Counted from the first letter of the stretch, positions 10,127 to 20,768 are shown. The stretch is DNA of 64,000 nt from Roseiarcus sp963780825 (GCA_963780825.1 CAWADL010000012.1:62001-126000); one strand, 5' to 3'. Notes: generated by a model from the sequence alone, not told the origin. Numbers and translations: made by a program.

Positions 10127-11672
10127 TCACTCCTTCGCCGCCAGTTTGTCCCAGACCGGCTCCAACGCTTTGCGCGCTTCGACATAGGCCGGGAACAGGG
10201 ACGCGTAGATTTTTACGAGCGCCGGGTCGGGCGCCTCCGCCTGCCCGAGCGCGGGCGTTACCCATCGCGCGATGGCGGCGTTCATATCGGGGAAGGCGCC
10301 GATCGCACAGCCCGCGATCATCGCTGTTCCCGCCGCGCCCGCCTCCTCGCGCGAGGAGATCCGGACGGGGGCGTTCGAGCACAGCCGCCAATATCGTGCG
10401 GAGCCCGCGCGAGCGGCCGGCGCCGCCGGTCACGCGCACCTCGCTCGTGGATTGGCCCATCGCCTCGTAGCAATCGCGCGCCGCGAGCCCCAGGCCCTCG
10501 AAGACGGCCCGCATCAGATCGGGAAACCGATGCGACTGCCCGAGCCCGTTAAAACCCGCCCGCGCATGATTGTTGACGAACGGCCCGCGCTCGCCGGCCT
10601 CGGAGATATAGGGATGGTACAGCAACGACCCCGGCCGCGCCCCGGCGAGCCAGCCTTCGATCCGCCGGATCAGCACGTCCTTACGGAATGCGGCTGGCCC
10701 ATGTCAGCGAGAAGGTCGCCGGCAACGGCCAGCACCCAATCAATGTTGATCGTCGCGGCCATGTTCGATTGCATCTGCGCGATCATGCCGATACCGGCAG
10801 CGCCATCGTATAGCCGGTGCAATCCTCGTTAAGATAAGCCTCGCTCGCGGCGCAGGCGCGCATGTGCATGCCGGTCGAGCCGATGATCGTGCAACGCTCA
10901 GGCTTGCCGTCCGTCAGGATGCCCGCGCCGAGCGCCGTGCAGACCACGTCGACATAGCCGAGGCTGACCGGCGTTCCCGCCTTCAATCCCGATCTGCGCC
11001 GCCGCGCTTGCGGTCAAAGGATGTGTCGTCGCGACGCCGTCGACGATCGGCGGCAGCAGGCGGCGTTCCGCCGTCGAGCCCGAGCGTGGCGATCACCTGC
11101 TCGTCGTAGGCGCGCTTGCGAAAATCGCCGAAGGTGAAGACGCCTCTGAAGGGTCGGTCGCGCGAACGCCGGTCAGGTTAAGATAGAGCCAGTCCTTGCA
11201 ATGCATCGCCGCATCGGCGGCGGCGACGATTTCCGGCGTGGTCGCTTTCATGTGCGCGAGCTGCGTGCCTTGCTGGCAGACGTTGAGCCCGCGCCGGTGG
11301 CGATGTAGCGCGCGCGGTCGGCCTCCGTGCCGCGGAGCCGCCGCACGACGGCGCCGGCGCGGCCGTCGAGCCAAAGCCAGCCCGCCGTCACCGGCCGGTT
11401 GTCGCGATCGACCAGCCAGGTGCCGTCGCCCTGGCCGGTGACGCCGATCGCCGGCGTGCGGTCGGCGAGATCGGGCACCCGCTCGGCAAGCTCCCGCAAA
11501 GTCTTGGCGGAATCCTCCCAGGTCTCGTCGAGCGATTGGAAGGCGGCGCCGTCGGGCCTTGTCTGATAGCGTTCGGCGAGCGGCGACAGCCGAGCTGCTC
11601 GCCTTCGAGCTTGAAGGCGATCGACTTGATGACGGAGGTGCCGGCATCGACGCCGATCAGAATGTCCGCCAC
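10127..11672 (-). CDS. eryA: Erythritol kinase (FGGY family)
   Basis: About 515 residues from a GTG start. It begins ADILIGVDAGTSVIKSIAF, has AIGVTGQGDGTWLVDRDNRP with WLWLDGRAGAVVRRL, the strongly conserved LHCKDWLYLNLTG-type block with ATDPSEAS, GYVDVVCTALGAGI, IIGSTGMHMRA, LYHPYISEAGERGPFVN and VRVTGGAGRS. These blocks match the erythritol kinase branch of FGGY kinases rather than GlpK or XylB. It phosphorylates erythritol to erythritol-4-phosphate for EryB. It lies just downstream of the ABC importer ATPases. Five or more frame changes. Confidence 0.83.
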
Positions 11673-11684
11673 GGCCGCCTCCGC

Positions 11685-12813
11685 TCAGGCCGCTTCGGGG
11701 CCGTGCGTGACGGCCTTGCCGCTGTCGGCGTCGAAGACGTGCAGTTTGGCGCTGGGGATGTCGTAGCGCATCGCCTCTCCTCGCGTTGCATTCACCTCAG
11801 AGAAGGCCACCGCCACCATCAGCTTGCCCGCGACCTCGGCCGCGACATGGCTCTGATCGCCGAGCCACTGGTTCGAGACGACCTTGGCCTCGTTGCTCCC
11901 TGAGTTCAACCTGATGTCGTGCGGCCGCACCCCGATCACGACGCGATTGCGCTTGGCGATCGCGGCCCGCGCGGCCTCGCTGAAGGCGTTGGCGGAATAT
12001 TCGAGTTTCGGCCCGTTGGCGACGCTCGAAGCGCACGCGCTCGCCGACTCGACCGCGGCCTCGAACACGTTCATCGGCGGCTCGCCGATGAAGGTGGCGA
12101 CATAGAGATTGGCGGGCCGCTCCTTCAGCTCCTTCTCGCTGGCGAACTGCTGCAGCACGCCGCCTTCCATCACCGCGATGCGGTCGGCGAGCGCATTGGC
12201 CTCGGTCTGGTCGTGGGTGACGAAGATGGCCGTCATGCCGTTTTCGTTGAGCAGGTTCTTGATGCGGCCGCGCAGCACGCGAGCGCAGCTGCGGCTCGAG
12301 CTGGCCCATCGGCTCGTCGAGCAGATAGAGGTCGGCGTGGCGCACCAGCGCGCGCGCCAGCGAGGCGCGCTGCTGCTGGCCGCCGGAGATCGAGGAGGGA
12401 TAGCGGTCGAGGATCGGCTCGATCTCGACCAGCGCCGCGACTTCGGCCACGCGCCTTCTCGGCGTCGCGCCCGCGTCATCTTGCGCGCTCTTCAGCGCGA
12501 AGGCGATGTTCTCGCGCACGGTCAGCGGCGGGTAGAGCGAATAGCCCTCGAACGCCATGGCGACGTTGCGCCGCGCCGGCGGCAGGTTTTGATGCGCCGC
12601 CCGGCCAGCGTGATCGTGCCCGAGGTGACGTCCTCGAAGCCGGCGATCATGCGCAGCGTCGAGGTCTTGCCGCAGCCCGACGAGCCGAGCAGCGCGATGA
12701 TCTCGCCCTTGCCGACGTCCATGTTGAGCGTCTTGACCGCATGGACGGGCGTCTTGCCGTTCGGCTCGTAGATCTTGTTGACGTCCGCGATCGACAAAGC
12801 GACGTCGGCTCAT
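11685..12813 (-). CDS. ABC transporter ATPase, catalytically complete subunit
   Basis: About 375 residues of the MalK/UgpC type. Walker A is LLGSSGCGKTST, the signature ISGGQQQRASLARALV, Walker B LYLLDEPMGQLEP with the catalytic glutamate, and the H-loop IFVTHDQTEANALADRI. A C-terminal regulatory TOBE region follows (VIGVRPHDIRL). It starts in a 4-base ATGA overlap with the other ATPase, so the pair is made together as a heterodimer, as in glycerol-type importers of Rhizobium (GlpS/GlpT). Frame changes lie near 12805, 12590, 12450 and 12290. Confidence 0.85.
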
Positions 12814-13962
12814 CTTGCGAGCTCCCGACTTGCGCGGGGATTGGCGGCGGCGACGTTCATGCGCCGCGCCTCCAGCCTGGCGCCGCTCGCCTCGTCGAAC
12901 AGCAGGCGCGGTTGAGGTCGAAGCGCACGAAGGCGCGGCCGGGCCGGCGCGCCGTCGCTCTCGATGCCGGCCTCGGAGGCGAGGATCTCCTGCCCGTCGC
13001 GGCATGCGCATCAGCAAGACCGTCTTTTCGTTGAGCGGCGTCACGGCCACGACGTCGACCGGGAACGGCGTCCTGGCGCCGTCTGGTCGACGACATTCAG
13101 CGTCCTCGGGCCGGAGCCCGAGCATGCACGGCACGGCCGACCGACCGGCCTCGAAGCCGCGCCGAGCGCAACCGCGTGTTGGCGATCGTCGCACACGGCG
13201 GCCGCCGTCCCGCGGCCCGGCTGGACGGGACAGGTTGATGGTCGGATCGCCGAACAGCCGCGCGATGTCGACATTGGCGGGCCCGTCGATAGACGCTCCG
13301 GCGGCGTCGCATCTGCACGAACCGGCCCTTCAGCATCACGACACGATGCGGTCGGCCAGCGCCATCGCCTCCTTGTAGTCCTGCGTCACGTAGAGCACGG
13401 CCGAGCCGATGCGGCGCAGCAGTGCGGCAGTTCCAGCCGCATCTCGTAGCGCAGCTTGGCGTCGACGTTGCGCAGCGGATCGTCGAGCAGCAGGATCTTG
13501 GGCTCGGCCACCAGCGCGCGGGCGAGCGCGGTGCGCTGCTTCTGGCCGTTGGACAGTTCCGCGGGGCGGTGGCCCAGCACATGGCTCGATCTTCAGCATC
13601 TTGGCGACCGCCTGGACCTTCGGCTCGATGGTCGCCGCCGAGGCGCCGCGTCGCGGTGAGCGCCGCTCGCCGATGTTGTCGTAGGCCGACATATGCGGGA
13701 ACAGCGCGAAATTCTGGAACGCGATGCCGATGCCGCGCGCCTCCGGCGGCGTCCTCGGTGACATCGCGGCCGCCGATGAAGACCGAGCCTGCCTCCGGCT
13801 CCTCGATGCCGGCGATGATGCGCAGCAGCACGGTCTTGCCGCCGCCCGAGGGGCCGAAGACGCCGACGATCTCGCCCGCGTCGACCGCGAGCGACAGGCC
13901 GTCGACGCGCCTTGCCGGTCTTGAAGGTCTTGCGAGACGATCTGGAGTTCGAGCTGGGCCAT
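12810..13962 (-). CDS. ABC transporter ATPase, degenerate subunit
   Basis: About 380 residues starting MAQLELQIVS. It carries IAFQNFALFPHMSAYDNI (Q-loop), the variant signature LSNGQKQRTALARALV, Walker B ILLLDDPLRNVDAK and the switch region LYVTQDYKEAMALADRI. Two catalytic positions differ from the norm: the Walker B glutamate is aspartate (DDP for DEP) and the H-loop histidine is glutamine (TQD for THD). The partner ATPase has both usual residues, so this pair probably hydrolyses ATP mainly at one composite site. Several frame changes blur the Walker A and C-terminal domain. Confidence 0.82.
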
Positions 13963-13964
13963 GG

Positions 13965-14824
13965 TCAGCCTTTCACCGCGCCGAGCGACAGGCCTTCGAC
14001 GAGGTAGCGCTGCGCATAGAGGGCGAGGAGCAGCGTCGGCGTGACGCGAAGCACGATGGCGGCGGCGATCTGGCCGTACTGGATGCCCGACGCGGTGACG
14101 AAGGCGAGCGCGCCGACCGTCACCGGCTGCTTGTCGGCCGAGGCGAGCACCAGCGCGAAGACGAAGTTGTTCCAGCAGAAGATGAAGGACAGCAGCCCCG
14201 CCGCCGCGATGCCCGGCCCGGCCAGCGGGATGGCGATCGCGGATGAACGTCTGCCACCAGTTGTGGCCGGCGACCCGGTAGGCGCTCTCGATGTCGGGGC
14301 TGATGTCCTCGAAATAGCCGCGCACGATCCAGAGGATCAGCGGCAGCGCGATCAGCTGATAGACCCAGATCAGCCCGATATAGGTGTCGTTGAGGTGGAT
14401 CTCCTGGAAGTAGAGCGACAGCGGCAGCAGCACGAGCAGCGGCGGCGCGAAGCGGAACGACAGCAGCGTGAAGGCGATGTCCTCCTTGCCGAGGAACTTG
14501 AAGCGGGCGAACGCATAGGCGGCCGGCACGCCGAGGATCAGCGCGACGATCACCGAAACGCGTCGACAGCAGCACGCTGTTCCAGAGGTTGTGCATGAAG
14601 GGGATGTCGAGCGTGCCCGCCGCCGTCTGCAGCTTGCCCGAGATCAGCGCCTTGTAGTTGCTCAGCGTCGGCGAGAAGAACAGGCTCGGCGGAATGCGCA
14701 GGATCGTCTCGTTCGTCTGGAACGACATGAGGAAGATCCAGACGATCGGGAACATGAAGAACAGCACGATCAGCGCGAGCGCGATGCCTTGAGGATGCGC
14801 GCGAGAGCGGGAGGAATGGTCCAT
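13965..14824 (-). CDS. ABC transporter permease (MalG/UgpE-like)
   Basis: About 285 residues. The first segment reads ALALIVLFFMFPIVWIFLMS, followed by LGVPAAYAFARFKFLG and an EAA-type coupling loop SAYRVAGHNWWQTFI. The C-terminus ends YLVEGLSLGAVKG, typical of the second permease of carbohydrate importers. It starts 12 bases after the other permease and stops 2 bases before the degenerate ATPase starts, which indicates one transcript. Frame changes lie near 14550 and 14240. Confidence 0.85.
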
Positions 14825-14836
14825 GATCGGCCTCCC

Positions 14837-15755
14837 TCAGGCGTGGCCGCGCGCGCGTTCGCGCAGCTTCAGCCAGTTCTTGATGAAGACGTTCGAGAGC
14901 GCGTAGGTGATCGCCCACAGGATCATCAGCAGCGCGGCCGATTTCCCGACATTGGTGTTCTGGAAGAACTGCAGATAGCTCTCGACCTGGAACACCAGCA
15001 GCTTGTTGCCGGGGCCGCCCTGGGTCAGGCATAGATGATGTCGAACTGCTGGATCGAATCGAGCAGCCGGAACAGCACGGCCGTGATGATGTAGGGCGTC
15101 AGCATCGGCAGGGTGATGCGGAAGAACACGAAGCTCGCCGGCACGCCGTCGAGCGCCGCGGCCTCGAAGGGCTGCGGCGGCAGCGAGCGCAGGCCGGCCA
15201 GCAGCAGGATCATGATGAAGGGCGTGTAGACCCAGGTGTCGACCAGCACGACCGTGAACAGCGCGCGTCGAGGGGCTCGACGCCCAGCGGAAATCGTGGA
15301 TGCCGACGAGGCTGCACAGATAGGACAGGACCCCGAAATTCGGGTTGGTCATCAGCTTCCACATCAGCGCCGCGATGGCCGGGCGCGGTCATCAGCGGCA
15401 GCAGCAGCATGATGGAGATGAAGTTGTTGAAGCGCGGCTGCGCTTGCGCAGCAGCAGCGCGATGCCGAGGCCGAGCAGCAGCTCGACCACGACGGTCAGC
15501 ACCGTGTAGGCGAGCGAGACCCAGACCGTGTTCCAGAATTCGGAGTCGGTCAGGAAGGACTGATAGTTGCCGAACCAGATGAAGCCCTTCATGCGCCGGC
15601 AGGTTCAGCCGGTAGCGCAGCAGCGAATAATAGACCGCCGTCACGAACGGGATCAGGATGCCGACGCAGACGAGCAGCGCCGGCAGGCTGAGCAGATAGG
15701 GCAGCAGCGCGCCTTGCGGCGGCGGACGGGGGCTGTCGAGCGTTGCGGCGGTCAT
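14837..15755 (-). CDS. ABC transporter permease (MalF/UgpA-like)
   Basis: About 305 residues. It begins with a short cytoplasmic tail and the segment LLPYLLSLPALLVCVGILIP, then IWFGNYQSFLTDSEFWNTVW in the first periplasmic loop, VWVSLAYTVLTVVVELLLG and the EAA loop FEAAALDGVPASFVFFRIT. It is the inner-membrane partner of the MalG-like permease. A family B palindrome separates it from the binding-protein gene, as REP elements do between malE and malF in Escherichia coli. Frame changes lie near 15595, 15435, 15390, 15265 and 15030. Confidence 0.85.
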
Positions 15756-15777
15756 GGGCGGTGCTCGGCGGTTGGAT

Positions 15778-15921
15778 CGTCATTGCGAGCGAAGCGCAGC
15801 ACTCCAGCCTGCTCGGAGATGCGCGAGGCGTAGGCGTGGATGGCGCGCACGTCCGCGCCAGATCCGTGAACGGCGCGGACGGCCCCGCGGCCGGATGGCT
15901 TCGCTTCGCTCGCAATGACGG
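15778..15921. repeat. Family B palindrome (CGTCATTGCGAGCGAAGC), copy 1
   Basis: The left arm cgtcattgcgagcgaagcgc and the right arm gcttcgctcgcaatgacgg are inverted copies with about 105 bases between. Other copies are at 42168-42274 and 63322-63432. It lies between the binding-protein and first permease genes of the importer. Confidence 0.85.
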
Positions 15922-15973
15922 CCAGCGTGTCATCGCCCGGGGTGCAGGCGCCGGGCATGATGCGCTCGAAGAG

Positions 15974-17421
15974 CTAGCCCAGCCCGGCGTCCTTGAGCTG
16001 CTTGTCGATCGAGGCCGCGAGCTTGTCGAGCCCTTCGTCGACCGGCAGTTCCTTCGCCACCATCTGCTGCAGCGTCGCCGCCCATTCGGTCGTGAGGTCG
16101 AAGAACAGCGGCTGCGGCGGTGAAGTAGATCTTCGCGCCGGGCGCCGAGGCGTCGAGCTGATCGATGTAGCCCGGATAGCTCTTGGCGATCTTGGCCGTG
16201 CCACTCCGGCATCCTCGGCGACCGACGTGCGGACCGGGTTGATGAAATCCATCTTGCGGGCGCCGAACATGCCGTGCTCGACCGAGGACGCCCACTGCAT
16301 GAAGTACCAGGCCGCGTCCTTCTGCTTGCGAGAAGCTCGACATGGCCAGCGACCAGATCCAGACGTTCGGGGTCGGGGCCTTGGCGGCCGGGTTCGGCGC
16401 GAAGGCGTGGAAGCCGAGGTTGCCGGCTTCCTTGTTGTCGCCGCCGTTCATGAAATAGCCGAGGATGTCGGCGTCGTAGATCATGCCCGAGGCGCCGGCG
16501 CCGAGATCGGTGCCGACCTGATACCAGGTGTAGGTCGACCAGTTCTTCGGCCCGGAATCCTGGATCATCTTCACCCACAGTCTTGTGGAAGTCCTTCGAC
16601 TCCTTGGTGTTCATCGCGGCCTTCAGCTTGCCGCCGTCGACCGTGAAATCCTTCTGGCCGAAGTTGGTGTAGGCCGACAGGAAGCCCGGGTGGATCGTCG
16701 CCCAGGAGCGCGAGCCGCGCACGCCGATGCCGTAGGGTCCGCCGGCGTCCTTCTGGAACTTGGCGCCGGCTGTCGATGAGCTCGGCCATGTTGTTCGGCG
16801 GCTTGACGCCGAGCTTGTCGTACATCTTGCGGTTGTAGGTGAGTCGAGTTGAGCTCGTAGCCCCACGGAATGCACCACTGCTTGGCGTCGGCCGAGCCGA
16901 GCTCGGCGCCGGGCACGCCGTTCCAGGCGGTCGAGGCGCGCAGGCCGGGCAGCACGTCGTCCCAATTGTAGTTGGGGTTGGTCTTGCTGGCGTCGGCGAT
17001 ATAGGGCTTCAGGTCTTCGACCCAGCCGGCCGGACCATAGGTCCAGGTCATGTAGGCGCCGGTCATGAAGGCGTCGTACTGCGTCGGACTTCGACGACAG
17101 CGCCGCCGTCACCTTGTCGAAATAGACGTCCTCGGGGAAGATGTCGTAGGTGACGTCCATGCCGGTCATCTTCTTGAAATTGTCGAGGTCGGCGATCATC
17201 GCATCCGCATAGGGATGCTTGTTGAGCAAGAGCTGCAGCTTCTTGCCCTTGTACTTCATCCAGTCGAAATCGGCCGCCATCGCCGCGCTGCCCGCCGCAT
17301 TCAGCATGACGTTCGCGGTCGCGGCGGTAATGCCAAGCTTGCCTGCGCCGCTCATCAGTTCGCGGCGGCTCATCTTCCCGGCCTTGAAGGCCGAAAAGAA
17401 ATCCTTTGCCTTGTCACTCAT
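15974..17421 (-). CDS. ABC transporter periplasmic solute-binding protein (family 1)
   Basis: About 480 residues. The start at 17421 gives MSDKAKDFFSAFKAGKMSRR, then a twin-arginine-like SRRELMSG and a hydrophobic stretch ending AGSAAMA, so export by Tat is likely. The mature part contains LQLLLNKHPYADAMIADLDN, FKKMTGMDVTYDIFPEDVYF and GVPGAELGSADAKQWCIPWG, as in polyol/glycerol binding proteins of Rhizobiales importers with two ATPases. It is the first structural gene after the SorC regulator, 53 bases downstream, and should be the most abundant product. About seven frame changes. Confidence 0.83.
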
Positions 17422-17474
17422 TGCGTTCTCCTCGAGACAACTATTCCCTCTGTCGGGTTCTTCGCCCAACCTCT

Positions 17475-18434
17475 TCAAGCAACCAGCGCGCGCGCCGTTC
17501 GCTCGTCCGTTATGAGACCGCGGATCAGGCCGCTCGCGAGCACGGCTTTGATCGGCGCGATCTTCGATTTTCCGCCGGCGATGGCGACCGTTGTCTGCCG
17601 GCCGATATCGTCGGCCGCCATCGAAAGCGTTCGCGCGGACAGGCCGGTCTCGATCAGCCGGCCGTCGGCCGCAAATATGTGACCCAGCAATTCGCCGACG
17701 CCGCCAGCCCGCCGCGCCTCCTCGAATTCCTCGCGTTCGGCCATGCCGGTCGAGAGGATCGACGCGTCGGCCTCCATCGTGCCGATGCCGACCAACCGCA
17801 GCGTGGCCTCGACGCCCATCTCAACCATCGGCCGTACGCCGCGCTGCTCGAGGAACACGCTGCGGTCCTCGATCGTGTTGGCGTAGAAGGGCAGGGGGAG
17901 CACATAGGCTTCCGCGCCGGTGCGCTCGGCGAGGCGGTGGATGACATCGAAGGGGGTCGTCGAAAAGCGCCGGCTGAAGCCGCCGAGCAGCGAAACGAGT
18001 TTGACGTCGGGCGCTGAGAGCTGCGGCAGCCGGGTCACGCAGGCGGCCAGCGTGCGGCCGTGGCCGAAGCCGATGGCCTTGTGCTTGCCGCTCAAAAGCT
18101 CCTGGCGAAGATAGCGGCTTCCAATCAGCGCCAGCGTCTTCAGCGGCAGCGCCTCGTCCTCGATCTCCGGCGCGACCTGGCAAGAGTTGAGCTGATAGCG
18201 TTCGCAGATTTTCTCTTCGAGCTCGATGCAGGCGCCGATGGCGCCGTCGATCGTCACGTGAACGACGCCCATCCGGTTGGCGCGGGCGATCAGCCGATGC
18301 GCCTTGACGGTGGGAACGCCGAGCCGGGTCGCGACTTCGCTCTGGGTAAGACCGGCGCCGTAGTGCAGCCACGCCGCGCGCACGCTGAGGTCAGCCTCCT
18401 CGTCGATCGGCTCCCTCTGCGCGATGGCGTCCAC
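17475..18434 (-). CDS. eryD: SorC/DeoR-family sugar-binding regulator, EryD-like
   Basis: An intact frame. The N-terminal helix-turn-helix reads GLTQSEVATRLGVPTVKAHRLIARA, followed by a SorC sugar-binding domain with FGHGRTLAACVTRLP and ATLRLVGIGTMEADASI. The GTG at 18434 is chosen because it follows AGGGCAGGAA. An upstream in-frame GTG at 18479 would add 15 residues encoded by AT-rich sequence that looks like leader DNA. EryD represses the ery operon of Brucella until erythritol or its phosphate binds. This gene leads the minus-strand locus and faces eryI across about 120 bases, so it probably controls both. Confidence 0.85.
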   Translation of the reverse strand: MDAIAQREPIDEEADLSVRAAWLHYGAGLTQSEVATRLGVPTVKAHRLIARANRMGVVHVTIDGAIGACIELEEKICERYQLNSCQVAPEIEDEALPLKTLALIGSRYLRQELLSGKHKAIGFGHGRTLAACVTRLPQLSAPDVKLVSLLGGFSRRFSTTPFDVIHRLAERTGAEAYVLPLPFYANTIEDRSVFLEQRGVRPMVEMGVEATLRLVGIGTMEADASILSTGMAEREEFEEARRAGGVGELLGHIFAADGRLIETGLSARTLSMAADDIGRQTTVAIAGGKSKIAPIKAVLASGLIRGLITDERTARALVA

Positions 18435-18554
18435 GTTTCCTGCCCTGTTATTATTTTCGCGTCTTGATTTTTTTTTCACTTCGGCGCTAAATTGTCAAGG
18501 CGCTCGCAATCGCCCACCGGCGGCTAATCATCAACGAAGATTGTGGAGGAAGCG
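18435..18554. promoter_or_regulatory. Divergent eryD/eryI control region
   Basis: This short, unusually AT-rich gap (poly-T near 18468 and a TTATTATTTT stretch at 18449) lies between the two divergent genes. It must hold both promoters and any EryD operator. I see no clear long palindrome, so no operator is called. Confidence 0.4.
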
Positions 18555-18999
18555 TTGAAGATCGTTCTGGCAGCCGACTCCGCCGGCAAACCCCTTCTCG
18601 ATGTCATCGCGGGCCATCTGGCGAAGGTCGGCCAACATCAGATAGAGGATCTCAGCCAGGCGGGGTTTCTACGCCGACACGGCGGCCGCGGCGGCGCAGG
18701 CGATCCTCGCCGGGCGTTTCGATCGCGGCGTGTTTTTCTGCGGCACGGGGATCGGGGTCGCCATCTCCGCCAACAAAGTTCCGGGCATACGCGCCGCACA
18801 GACGCACGACACTTATTCGGCCGAGCGGGCGGCGAAGTCGAACAATGCGCAGATGATCACGATGGGCGCGCGGGTGGTCGGGCCGGAGCTCGCGAAGGCG
18901 ATTGTCGATGCGTATCTGTCGAGCGAGTTTGACGAGCAGGGATCGTCCGCGGGCAACGTCGCGGCGATCAACAAGCTAGACGAAGCCAAGCGCGGCTGA
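18555..18999 (+). CDS. eryI: RpiB/LacA-type isomerase, EryI-like
   Basis: About 147 residues. The TTG at 18555 is preceded by GGAGGAA, and gives MKIVLAADSAGKPLLD. The active-site block FFCGTGIGVAISANK with the catalytic cysteine, then AAQTHDTYSAERAAKSNNAQ and MGARVVGPELAKAIVDAYL, match RpiB. In Brucella this paralogue (EryI) converts erythrulose-4-phosphate-type tetrulose to erythrose-4-phosphate. Linkage to eryD and eryH supports that over ribose-5-phosphate. One frame change near 18670. Confidence 0.83.
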
Positions 19000-19008
19000 A
19001 GCGCGCCC

Positions 19009-19147
19009 CGCCTGGGACCGCGCGCGTCCCGCGCGCTTCTGCCGACGAGGCGCCGTGTGAAGGTGTAGAGCCGGGCGTGATCGGGCCGGGGCGCTCAATC
19101 GCCCAAACCTTTGCGCTGGCGTGCGGGACGCCCGCGGTGCCAGGGCC
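19009..19147. repeat. Family E palindrome (GGGACCGCGCGCGTCCC type)
   Basis: The left part has cctgggaccgcgcgcgtccc and the right part tgcgggacgcccgcggtgcc. They are inverted relatives separated by about 95 bases. The element fills the space between the convergent eryI and MocR genes and may assist termination. A compact copy is at 23492-23543. Confidence 0.65.
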
Positions 19148-19152
19148 CAGGC

Positions 19153-20561
19153 CTACGTCGCTACAGCCTCCGGCGGGCTCTCCAACGCATGCGCCATGAA
19201 TTCGAGCCCACGCTCCACCTGCGCGCGCGTCACCGGGCCGCCAAGACCAACCCGCACCGCCTCTGAAGGCGCGCCCGCCGCGGTAAACGCGTCGCTCGTC
19301 ACCACGCCAAGCCCCGTGCCGCGCACATGCGCGGCGAACGCCGAGCGCGTCCAACCCATGCGCATCGGCAGCCACAGATTGAACGAGAGCGGATCGGACA
19401 AATACGTCCCCGGCTCCAGCTTCTGCGCGGCGATGCGCTCGCGCGCGATGCTCTCGGCGCGGATGAAGCGCAGGATCTGATCGGCCGTGCCGTCGTCGAT
19501 CCAGCGCGTCGCGATCGCCGCGCAGATCGGCGAGGCCATCACGCAAAGCGCGCGCATCGCGCTGTTGAACGACCACGCCGCGCGCGCGTCGGGCGCGATC
19601 ACATAAGCGAGCCGCAGCCCCGCGCCGATGCATTTGGCGAAGCCTGCGATGTGCCAGCAGATATCCGGCGCGATCGAAGCGAGCGGCGGCGGCCCGTGCG
19701 TCGGGATGAAGCCATAGGCGTCGTCCTCGACGATCGGCACGCGCGCGCCGCCGCGCGATCTCACAGAGCGCCGCGCGGCGCATCTCCGGGATCGTGATCG
19801 TCGTCGGATTCTGCAGCGTCGGGTTCAGATAGAGCGCCTTCGGCTCGGAGGCGCGGATGGCGGCTTCGAGCGCTTCGGGGATCACGCCGTCGCCGTCCAT
19901 CTCGACGCCGACCAGATGCAGGCCGAGTTGCGCGGCGATGGCGCGCACGCCGGGATAGGTGATGCGCTCGCAGAGGATGACGTCGCCGGCCTTGGCGAGC
20001 AGACTGAAGATGCCGACCAGCGCGCCATGCGCGCCGGGCGTCAGGAAGATGCGCTCCTGCGAAGGCACCAGCGCGCGGCGGCCGAGCCACGCCGAGGCCG
20101 CGTCGCGATCGAGCGGCGAGCCGCCAAAACCCTGGTAGCGCAGCAGCGAGTCGAGATCGGCGCCGACGCGCGCGACGCCTTCGCGCATGCGCGCCAGCAA
20201 CGCCGGATCCTCGGGCTCCGGCGGCATGTTCATCGCGAAATCGGCGCGCGAACGGCGCGGCGGCGCGTTGCCGGCGACCATCGCCTGCCGGCGGATGAAG
20301 GTGCCGCGGCCGACGGCGGATTCGATCAGCCCGCGCTTGCCGGCTTCGACATAGCCGCGCGCGACGGTGGTGAAATCGAGCTTCAGGCGCTTGGCGAGAT
20401 CGCGCTGCGGCGGCAGGCGGTCGCCCGGCGCGAGCCGGCCGGCCGTGATGTCGGCCGCGATCGCGTCGGCGATCGCCAGATATCTGGGGCCGTCGCGGTC
20501 GGCGAGCGAAGGGCGCCCAGCTTTTCAAGGCAAAGGCGGAATTGACTGGAATATGTTGCAC
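19153..20561 (-). CDS. MocR-type regulator: GntR HTH fused to aminotransferase-like domain
   Basis: About 465 residues. After a start MQHIPVNSAFALKSWAP the DNA-binding part reads ADITAGRLAPGDRLPPQRDL with LDFTTVARGYVEAGKRGLIE, a GntR winged helix. The rest is a fold-type I aminotransferase: LTPGAHGALVGIFSLLAKAG, YLNPTLQNPTTITIPEMRR, VEDDAYGFIPTHGPP and HIAGFAKCIGAGLRLAYV with the PLP lysine. MocR proteins sense a small molecule through PLP. It is divergent from the Nit1C cluster with 207 bases between, so control of that cluster is likely but unproved. Frame changes lie near 20520 and 19755. Confidence 0.85.
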
Positions 20562-20641
20562 GAGCCTTGCCTAGCTTTCAAGCGCGCTGCCGCCTTTTGT
20601 CTGAACGGCGCATAGCGCGGCTCTAACAGCATTGGCGGCAG

Positions 20642-20694
20642 ATTGACGGGAGCTTTTTGTCGCGCTCGGCGAAAATTGATGGGAATATTGACGG
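20642..20694 (+). promoter_or_regulatory. Three ATTGAYGG direct repeats upstream of the sigma-54-type promoter
   Basis: ATTGACGG occurs at 20642, ATTGATGG at 20675 and ATTGACGG at 20687. The last two are 12 bases apart and lie about 20-30 bases upstream of the promoter at 20704. A related ATTGACTGG lies at the mocR start. They may bind the MocR regulator or another activator. The site function is inferred from repetition and position only. Confidence 0.45.
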
Positions 20695-20703
20695 TATAGG
20701 TGA

Positions 20704-20719
20704 TGGCACGGAGATTGCC
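20704..20719 (+). promoter_or_regulatory. Sigma-54-type promoter of the Nit1C cluster
   Basis: TGGCACGGAGATTGCC matches the -24/-12 consensus TGGCACG-N4-TTGCW: GG at 20705-20706 and GC at 20717-20718 are exactly 10 bases apart. It lies 49 bases before the first gene, whose family is named for nitrogen starvation response. RpoN control would fit a nitrogen-scavenging role. RpoN promoters need an enhancer-binding activator, and none is encoded in the window. Confidence 0.72.
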
Positions 20720-20768
20720 CTGAAGGGTCAGCCGGCGAGGCCCGGCGACATCAGGGAGTGCATGTACA

